From an uncultured Erysipelotrichaceae bacterium (GTDB lineage: Bacteria > Bacillota_I > Bacilli_A > RFN20 > CAG-826), in contig CACZNF010000100.1 of assembly GCA_902782395.1 (NCBI GenBank), forward strand, positions 1 to 5,746: a stretch of DNA of 5,746 nt, read 5' to 3'. A program made the translations under genes and the position numbers. Shown in pieces: positions 1-4,607 of the stretch; positions within the stretch are counted from its first letter, which is position 1, and each line of letters opens with the position of its first letter. The notes under the pieces were generated by a model. It made no database searches. It was not told where the DNA came from and worked only from the letters and a program-made list of their open reading frames with translations.

Positions 1-297
1 CCTGTTTTCTTCATTAAGGATGGTAAACAAGAAGAATTTAAAGAACTATTCAATAAGTACTATAGTGAACATTTCCTTTTAATGAGCAAAAAAGAGGCAT
101 TAGAGGCTCAAATATTTGGTGAAGGTGAGATTAATCCTAAAGCCGTAGAATTCATCGGAGATTACGTCGCTACTAGCGTTGATAGATATTGCCTATATTC
201 CTCTAGTGAATTAAAAGAATTCAAATTGTTTAAAGGCCATCACGCCGGAAATACAGCGGAAGAAATGAAAATTGATATCTCCGCGTATAATGTTTAA
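1..297 (+). CDS. C-terminal end of a probable type I phosphodiesterase / alkaline phosphatase family protein (5' truncated)
   Basis: The reading frame is open from base 1 to a TAA at 295-297, giving the last 98 residues of a protein whose start lies before the window. The stretch carries a FLLMSKKEALE segment, then IFGEGEINP, then GDYVATSVDRYCLY, and ends with FKGHHAGNTAEEMKI. From memory of the family, this order resembles the C-terminus of alkaline-phosphatase-superfamily phosphodiesterases/nucleotide pyrophosphatases. In these the late His of a G-x-H-(G/A)-G motif is a metal ligand and is followed by T-x-E-E-M and a final beta strand. Substrate and localisation cannot be judged from this fragment. 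An ATG at 82 is internal and should not be taken as the start, because the coding similarity continues upstream of it. The tRNA promoter begins directly after the stop codon. The assignment rests on remembered motifs without an alignment, so it is moderate. Confidence 0.62.
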   Translation, partial: PVFFIKDGKQEEFKELFNKYYSEHFLLMSKKEALEAQIFGEGEINPKAVEFIGDYVATSVDRYCLYSSSELKEFKLFKGHHAGNTAEEMKIDISAYNV

Positions 298-326
298 TTG
301 ATTTTTCACTAAAAAATCTATATTAT
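298..326 (+). promoter_or_regulatory. Housekeeping (sigma-A type) promoter for the tRNA gene
   Basis: TTGATT at 298-303 and TATTAT at 321-326 are separated by 17 bases, close to the sigma-A consensus. Transcription would start around 333, a few bases before the tRNA 5' end at 339. The -35 box starts immediately after the stop codon of the preceding gene, so the tRNA is probably its own transcription unit. Confidence 0.6.
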
Positions 327-338
327 AGAGAACGCTAC

Positions 339-414
339 GGGTCCATAGCTCAGCTGGGAGAGCGCCTCGTTCGCAACGAGGAGGTCAGGGGTTCGAATCC
401 CCCTGGATCCACCA
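339..414 (+). tRNA. tRNA-Ala, anticodon CGC, CCA end encoded
   Basis: The full 76-base cloverleaf can be folded by hand. The acceptor stem 339-345 pairs with 404-410. The D stem is 348-351 with 360-363. The anticodon stem is 365-369 with 377-381, around a seven-base loop at 370-376 with anticodon CGC at 372-374. The T stem is 387-391 with 399-403, around a TTCGAAT loop. The third acceptor pair is G.U (G341 with T408), the classic alanine identity element, and the discriminator is A411 followed by an encoded CCA. The anticodon reads GCG. The only irregularity is an A.C mismatch at the base of the T stem (387/403). A CGC alanine tRNA is an extra isoacceptor beside the usual UGC species and is less expected in an AT-rich genome. 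Confidence 0.97.
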
Positions 415-427
415 ATTAGCGTTATTC

Positions 428-450
428 AGCTGCCAATAGGCGGCTTTTTT
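428..450 (+). terminator. Rho-independent terminator of the tRNA unit
   Basis: AGCTGCC at 428-434 pairs with GGCGGCT at 439-445 (one G.U pair) around an AATA loop. The stem runs straight into a T tract at 445-450. It lies 13 bases after the tRNA CCA end and separates the tRNA from the kinase operon. Confidence 0.88.
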
Positions 451-465
451 ACTTTTTCTCTATTT

Positions 466-514
466 GGGACACTTATGTGACAGGCGTGTGATAAAATATT
501 ACTAACAAATAAGT
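466..514 (+). promoter_or_regulatory. Promoter of the kinase operon, copy A of a shared promoter element
   Basis: The element holds GGGAC at 466-470 and GTGAC at 477-481, spaced 11 bases start to start. Next come GTGTG at 486-490 and an extended -10 box, TG-A-TAAAAT, at 489-497. ACAAATAAGT follows at 505-514, near the expected transcription start. No good -35 TTGACA match lies at the right distance; the position is occupied by the CACTTA part of the repeat block, so activator dependence is plausible. A closely matching arrangement precedes the GGDEF gene at 4465-4511. The promoter call comes from the -10 box, the placement and the duplication; it has not been mapped. Confidence 0.68.
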
Positions 515-564
515 AGTTATAAGTTTTTTCATCAAATTTATGATGTCTTTTTGCCGATAACACA
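505..564 (+). promoter_or_regulatory. 5' leader of the kinase operon with a weak hairpin and no Shine-Dalgarno
   Basis: From the presumed start near 503-505 the leader is about 60 bases. CATCA at 530-534 can pair with TGATG at 541-545 around a six-base loop, and TCTTTTT follows at 546-552. This looks like a very weak terminator or attenuator. No purine-rich ribosome site precedes the ATG at 565. An in-frame TGA at 541-543 rules out a start further upstream, so the weak start is real unless the sequence is in error. Confidence 0.35.
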
Positions 565-2274
565 ATGAAAAAGATTTGGGTCTCTATTGTTAACGTTGCA
601 TTAATGGTTTCGATGATTGTCTTCGTCGTTCTTTACTCTACCTTTGAAACTAAAGCCACCACAAAAAGACAAATCGAACATTTTGAAAACACCACAATTA
701 CGATGGAACACGTCACCGAAAACTATCTTGAAGGTGAACAACGTATTTGTGATGTCTGGACCCACTACATAAATAGTGAAAATATGACTATTGAAGAAGC
801 AGTTTCTTTTATCCGTATTTCTCACGTTTTGCCAAACGCTTCCGCGCATATTGTTTATGACGATGGAAATTTCACGGGTTTATCCACTAAACCAAAACAA
901 GGTACTACTGATGATTTTGCGGTCTCTTATAAAAACATTGGTATTTTAAATAACGCTGATTGGATTTCTGATATTGGTGAATCTATTAATATTTCCCGTG
1001 CTTATACAAATCCAATTAACGGTGAACAATCAATTGCTTTCTGCAATTACGTCACACTGCAAGAAAGTGGCGAACAAAAACAAGCGATTTTGCTTCGTGT
1101 TTTACCAGTTACAGAACTTAAAACAAAATGGGTCTTCCCTAAAGAAGAATATGAAAGTGCGGATTTATCGATTATCGATTCAAATGGTGACTACATCATT
1201 AAAGGTCAAATATTCAAGAATTCTAACTTCTTTGAATTTTATAAGTCATATAACGCAATAGATTCTCTTGCCGGACAAGAACTATTTAAAAAGATTTCGA
1301 CCACAACTGGCTCTCTCACTATGCTTAATTCTCGTGGCGAAAAATGCATCGTTGCGTTTACACCATTTAACGCTACTGGTGAATGGACTCTTGTTAGCAT
1401 GATGCCAATGAAAGACTTAATTGTTAATACACAAAACTGGTTGTTAATTGGTGTTATTTCCGCTGCGCTATTCGTTTTATTCATCTTTGACTTAATTGTT
1501 TTACGTATCTTCAATAGACAACTCAAAGCCGCGGCTAAAGAAGCGGAATTAGCCAGTAGAGCAAAGACTGATTTCCTTTCCGCGATGTCACACGATATTA
1601 GAACACCAATGAACGCAATTATTGGTCTCACTCTTATCGCTGAGAAGAATGTTGATGATCAAAAACTCGTCAGTGAAAACCTCCGTAAAATCAATCTCGC
1701 TAGTAATCATTTGTTGACCTTAATCAATGACATATTGGATATTTCTAAAGTTGAAAGTGGTAAATTGAACGTTTCACCACAAACATTCTCAATCGTTGAA
1801 ACAGTGGAAAATCTCATGAATTTGTCTCAACCAATGATTAAAGAAAAGAACATAGATTTCAGCTTCCATATTAGCCGTATGGATAAAGAATATCTCTATG
1901 CTGATCAACTGAGATTAAACCAAATCTATATCAATATCCTTTCTAATGCGATTAAGTACACTGAGGCTAATGGCAGTGTGACTGTCGATATGAAGGAAGA
2001 AGAAAGCGAAAAAGAAGGCTACGTAAAATTAACATATCGTGTCGCAGATACTGGTATTGGCATGAGCAAAGAATATATGGCCACTATGTATCAGCCATTC
2101 TCACGTCAAACTGATAGCCGTGTGAACAAAATCCAAGGCACTGGTCTTGGTCTTGCTATTACTAAACAAATGGTGGACTTAATGGAAGGCACTATTGAGT
2201 GTGAAAGTGAGCCAGGCAAAGGCACAACATTTACAGTGACTTTAGATCTTCCTTTGATAAGATGGATGTCTTAA
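565..2274 (+). CDS. Membrane sensor histidine kinase (hybrid-type, REC domains split off)
   Basis: This 569-residue kinase autophosphorylates on a histidine in response to an external signal. A first membrane helix spans about residues 5-26. An extracellular sensor of about 260 residues follows, probably Cache/PAS-like, with repeated SIIDSNGDYIIKG-type strand patterns. A second helix lies at about 292-315, then a short linker. The HisKA domain has the H-box SHDIRTPMN with H343 as phosphoacceptor. The HATPase_c domain shows the N-box (N457, N461), G1 box DTGIGM (D495), F box around F512 and G2 box GTGLGL (525-530). All catalytic motifs are intact. The chain ends in LDLPLIRWMS, just where hybrid kinases of this type normally run on into a receiver domain. 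That receiver is instead encoded by the next gene, which overlaps by 13 bases in the -1 frame. The ATG at 565 is the only possible start after an in-frame stop at 541, and it has no clear ribosome site. The ligand is unknown; the downstream binding protein suggests a small solute such as a sugar. Confidence 0.95.
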   Translation: MKKIWVSIVNVALMVSMIVFVVLYSTFETKATTKRQIEHFENTTITMEHVTENYLEGEQRICDVWTHYINSENMTIEEAVSFIRISHVLPNASAHIVYDDGNFTGLSTKPKQGTTDDFAVSYKNIGILNNADWISDIGESINISRAYTNPINGEQSIAFCNYVTLQESGEQKQAILLRVLPVTELKTKWVFPKEEYESADLSIIDSNGDYIIKGQIFKNSNFFEFYKSYNAIDSLAGQELFKKISTTTGSLTMLNSRGEKCIVAFTPFNATGEWTLVSMMPMKDLIVNTQNWLLIGVISAALFVLFIFDLIVLRIFNRQLKAAAKEAELASRAKTDFLSAMSHDIRTPMNAIIGLTLIAEKNVDDQKLVSENLRKINLASNHLLTLINDILDISKVESGKLNVSPQTFSIVETVENLMNLSQPMIKEKNIDFSFHISRMDKEYLYADQLRLNQIYINILSNAIKYTEANGSVTVDMKEEESEKEGYVKLTYRVADTGIGMSKEYMATMYQPFSRQTDSRVNKIQGTGLGLAITKQMVDLMEGTIECESEPGKGTTFTVTLDLPLIRWMS

Positions 2275-3068
2275 TCGTGGATGATGACGAAGTTCTTTTA
2301 GAAACCGCTGTGGACACATTAGAATCTCTCGGTTTAGTAACTGAACAAGCGAGTAATGGCTTAGAAGCCCTTGGCATGATTAAACATCGTGAACAAACTG
2401 GTAAGAATTACGATATCGTTATTATTGATTTAAAGATGCCTGATGTAGATGGCATTGAAACAATCCGTCGTATTCGTTCAGAAGTTAAATCAAATGTACC
2501 AATTTTGTTGATTTCCGCTTATTCATGGTCAGATGTTGAACAAGAAGCCAAAGAAGCGGGAGTTAATGGCTTCCTCAGTAAGCCACTTTTCCGTTCCACA
2601 CTTTACGATAGAATTAGTGAAATTCTTGGTACCGAAACTAAATCTAGCGAACCAGAAAACGATTATTCAGATTTAGAAGGTATGAATATCCTTGTTGCAG
2701 AAGATAATGACATTAACTGGGAAATTATTTCAACATTATTATCGATGTATGGCATTACTACTGAACGCGCTGAAAATGGTCGCGTTTGTTTAGAAAAGAT
2801 GAAGAGCGCTACACAAGGTCAATACTCTTTAATCTTTATGGACATTCAAATGCCAGAAATGAATGGTTTAGATGCCACTAAAGCGATTCGTGCTTTAGAT
2901 GATCCATGGGCATCTTCTATTCCAATTGTTGCTATGACCGCAGATGCATTCTCCGAAAATGTTACCGAATGCTTAAAAGCCGGTATGAACGGACATCTTG
3001 CGAAACCAATAGATATCAAGCTCGTCATTAAAGTGATTCAAAAAATTAGGGAGGAATCTAAACAATGA
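2262..3068 (+). CDS. Tandem receiver protein (REC-REC), no output domain
   Basis: The 268-residue protein is two CheY-like receiver domains and little else. REC1 (about 1-122) has the acidic cluster VDDDE (D7/D8), phosphoacceptor D56 in IIDLKMP, S85 at the switch position and K107 in SKP. REC2 (about 141-264) has E147/D148, D194 in FMDIQMP, T226 and K248 in AKP. Both therefore look able to accept phosphate. There is no DNA-binding, HPt, GGDEF or enzymatic output domain. The start ATG at 2262 lies inside the end of the kinase gene, with no Shine-Dalgarno before it. Starting further downstream would delete the acidic pocket of REC1. Expression must depend on translational coupling to the kinase or on fusion by frameshift. 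The pair corresponds to the C-terminal half of fused HK-REC-REC kinases I remember from gut Bacillota. It most likely receives phosphate from the upstream kinase; the downstream target is not visible here. Confidence 0.94.
   Translation: MDVLIVDDDEVLLETAVDTLESLGLVTEQASNGLEALGMIKHREQTGKNYDIVIIDLKMPDVDGIETIRRIRSEVKSNVPILLISAYSWSDVEQEAKEAGVNGFLSKPLFRSTLYDRISEILGTETKSSEPENDYSDLEGMNILVAEDNDINWEIISTLLSMYGITTERAENGRVCLEKMKSATQGQYSLIFMDIQMPEMNGLDATKAIRALDDPWASSIPIVAMTADAFSENVTECLKAGMNGHLAKPIDIKLVIKVIQKIREESKQ
3048..3055 (+). promoter_or_regulatory. Strong ribosome binding site for the binding-protein gene
   Basis: AGGGAGGA lies inside the end of the REC-REC gene, about ten bases before the ATG at 3065. 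It is a near-perfect Shine-Dalgarno. It contrasts with the missing sites in front of the kinase and REC-REC genes and suggests the binding protein is made in excess of the signalling proteins. Confidence 0.75.
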
Positions 3069-4351
3069 AGAAAGTAACTTGTGCTATTTTAGGCGTCGTT
3101 TCCATGGCTTTATTAGTTTCTTGTAACAAGGGAAATGAAAAAGTCGACGAAACATTCAAACCATCATTAGATTTAGAGACTAAATGTCAAATCAGAGTAG
3201 TGGGGGACTACAGTAACTTCGAAGCGTTAGAAAAGGAATTTGATAGATTCAATCAATACTATCCAAATGTCGCTCTTAGTTATGAAAAAATTGACGATTA
3301 CACCAATAACCTAGCAACAGTATTAGAAGGCAATAATAAACCAAATATCTTCTTCTCATATGCCGCTTGGACAGCTGGAGATGCTAAATACTCGACTATC
3401 ATTCCTCACATGGAAGATCTTTCAGATGCATCGTTGAAAATGAATTTAAAATGCATTCGTTCAGGTTTGATTAATCATGATGCGAATAATAAGGTATTAA
3501 TGGTTCCTGTTTTCTCTAGAACATATGGTACCTTAGTGAATAATAATTTATTCAAAAAAGAAGGCATTAATATTCCAACCACATGGAATGAATTATTAGA
3601 AGCCTGTGCTTCATTTGCTGAAAAAGGCTATAAGAGCCCAATGATGGGTTATAGTTTGAAAGATTCAAGCTGTTTAATGAACACAATTGCTTATCCATCA
3701 TTTGTTGCCACTTTAGCGCCAAATCCAGAGGCACTTAAGAAGGCTAATGATCTTGACCCATCCGCTGGTGAATATATGCGTGATGCTTTAAATAAAGTTA
3801 AACAACTCGTTGATAATAAAGCTATCAACATTGAAGAGTGCGATAAAATCACCGATAACTACACCAAAGTCATCTTGCGCTTCTATGAAGGTGATGTTCC
3901 AATGATGATTTGTGCGGGTGATACAGTTTCTGGCACTAAAAAACGTGAAAAAGAATCCGAAGCATTCATTAATAATCCATTTGAATATTCATATTTACCA
4001 ATTCCTTTAAACGATAAAGGTGGTTATTTCATTGATAGTCCATCCATTCAATTCTCCGTTAATAAGGATTGCGAAAACTTAGATATGACAAATGAGTTTA
4101 TGAGATTCTTAATTAGAACCGAAGAATTAAACAATATGGCGTCTTTAAAGCGTTTAGTGACACCAACAAATGAATTATCATTCGACCCTGTTTATGCGTC
4201 ATTTGGTCAGATTCCAGCGGACCGTACATTCTCTCCAGAAGCTCTCGGTATTAAAGATCCACTTGTTAAACAATTAAGAATTGCCTCCTATAAAGTTGGT
4301 AGAGGTGACCTAACAGTGGATGAAGCTGTTGCTCAATACGGAAGCTTATAA
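3065..4351 (+). CDS. Lipoprotein extracellular solute-binding protein (ABC sugar-type, family 1), orphan of its transporter
   Basis: This 428-residue protein begins with a lipoprotein signal peptide: KK, a hydrophobic core and lipobox LVSC with Cys20 as the lipidated residue. The mature part of about 409 residues has the look of family 1 solute-binding proteins. It has an N-terminal strand IRVVGDYSN, then FEALEKEFDRFNQYYPNV, the PNIFFSYAAW segment, VPVFSRTYGTLVNNNLFKKEGI, and PTTWNELLEAC, a hallmark of the family. Length is normal for the family. Its ATG overlaps the REC-REC stop as ATGA (3065-3068) and has a strong ribosome site. No permease or ATPase gene lies beside it. The gene is closed by a terminator and is co-transcribed with a sensor kinase. 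Its job is therefore probably to present a ligand to the kinase sensor, though it may also lend ligand to a transporter encoded elsewhere. The family suggests a sugar or oligosaccharide, but the ligand cannot be read from sequence. Confidence 0.93.
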   Translation: MKKVTCAILGVVSMALLVSCNKGNEKVDETFKPSLDLETKCQIRVVGDYSNFEALEKEFDRFNQYYPNVALSYEKIDDYTNNLATVLEGNNKPNIFFSYAAWTAGDAKYSTIIPHMEDLSDASLKMNLKCIRSGLINHDANNKVLMVPVFSRTYGTLVNNNLFKKEGINIPTTWNELLEACASFAEKGYKSPMMGYSLKDSSCLMNTIAYPSFVATLAPNPEALKKANDLDPSAGEYMRDALNKVKQLVDNKAINIEECDKITDNYTKVILRFYEGDVPMMICAGDTVSGTKKREKESEAFINNPFEYSYLPIPLNDKGGYFIDSPSIQFSVNKDCENLDMTNEFMRFLIRTEELNNMASLKRLVTPTNELSFDPVYASFGQIPADRTFSPEALGIKDPLVKQLRIASYKVGRGDLTVDEAVAQYGSL

Positions 4352-4361
4352 AAAACATAAT

Positions 4362-4402
4362 AAAAAAGGCATCCATTGTGAACATTGGATGTCTTTTATT
4401 TT
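4362..4402 (+). terminator. Rho-independent terminator ending the kinase operon
   Basis: GGCATCCA at 4368-4375 pairs with TGGATGTC at 4386-4393 (one G.U pair). The ten-base interior TTGTGAACAT can add TGT/ACA pairs. An A run (4362-4367) precedes the stem and TTTTATTTT (4394-4402) follows it. It starts 11 bases after the binding-protein stop codon. Confidence 0.87.
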
Positions 4403-4464
4403 GTATAATGTGCTTTGATTAATAAACGAAGTATTTGAATTGAGTAATCTTTTAAATACGTGAT

Positions 4465-4511
4465 GTGACACTTGTGTGACGTGTGTGTTGTTAATATATC
4501 TACAAATAAGT
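4465..4511 (+). promoter_or_regulatory. Promoter of the GGDEF gene, copy B of the shared promoter element
   Basis: GTGAC at 4465-4469 and GTGAC at 4476-4480 form an exact direct repeat, 11 bases start to start, i.e. about one helical turn. A GTGTGTG stretch follows, then an extended -10 box, TG-T-TAATAT, at 4489-4497. ACAAATAAGT lies at 4502-4511, near the expected start. The core ACACTTGTGT at 4469-4478 also has dyad symmetry. Compared with copy A at 466-514, the 14-base block GACACTTRTGTGAC differs at one position and the ACAAATAAGT decamer is identical. Conservation in two intergenic regions 4 kb apart, each before a signalling gene, supports a shared regulator. The element is not experimentally mapped. 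Confidence 0.68.
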
Positions 4512-4607
4512 TTCAAAACCTAATTTTTAAATCGCTTTTATTTTTGCTATCTTCGAAAGAAATGAGATAAAAGGGACTCTAGGCAAGCGTAATAGGGGGA
4601 AAAGCAT
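4512..4607 (+). promoter_or_regulatory. Structured 5' leader and ribosome site of the GGDEF gene
   Basis: The untranslated leader is about 105 bases. An imperfect 10-base-pair stem pairs 4535-4544 with 4564-4573. Seven of its pairs are CTTTTAT with ATAAAAG, extended by one A-T and two G.U pairs. Inside sits a smaller TCTT/AAGA hairpin (4550-4553 with 4557-4560) closed by a CGA loop. AGGGGGA (4594-4600) then gives a good ribosome site seven bases before the ATG at 4608. I do not recognise a known riboswitch. The hairpin lies just upstream of the ribosome site and could influence translation, but this is only structural inference. Confidence 0.42.

Noticed and set aside
974..1261. Same-strand open frames at 974-1261 and 4867-5049
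   Set aside because: They lie inside the kinase and GGDEF genes in another frame, with no domain signal.
1239..1631. Antisense open frames inside the kinase gene, and similar ones at 601-849, 2846-3028 and 4854-5045
   Set aside because: They lie wholly opposite well-supported genes, show no recognisable domains, and are shadows of the sense coding pattern.
2250..2274. Programmed -1 ribosomal frameshift at the kinase/receiver junction
   Set aside because: The frame geometry fits, but there is no heptameric slippery site and no obvious downstream pseudoknot. Coupled translation or gene fission is simpler, so it is kept only as a possibility in the findings.
3066..3068. TGA as a recoded Trp codon (Mycoplasma-type code)
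   Set aside because: TGA ends the REC-REC gene exactly at the normal end of the REC2 domain, and every Trp in the window's proteins is written TGG.
4404..4409. Perfect TATAAT after the operon terminator
   Set aside because: It sits in the terminator's T-rich tail, has no suitable -35 (TTGGAT at 4385-4390 is only 13 bases away), and lies upstream of the better-supported shared promoter element.
4551..4600. Possible c-di-GMP (GEMM) riboswitch before the GGDEF gene, prompted by TTCGAAAG
   Set aside because: Only the short tetraloop-like string matches. The conserved GEMM core elements around it are absent and the rest of the leader does not fold accordingly.
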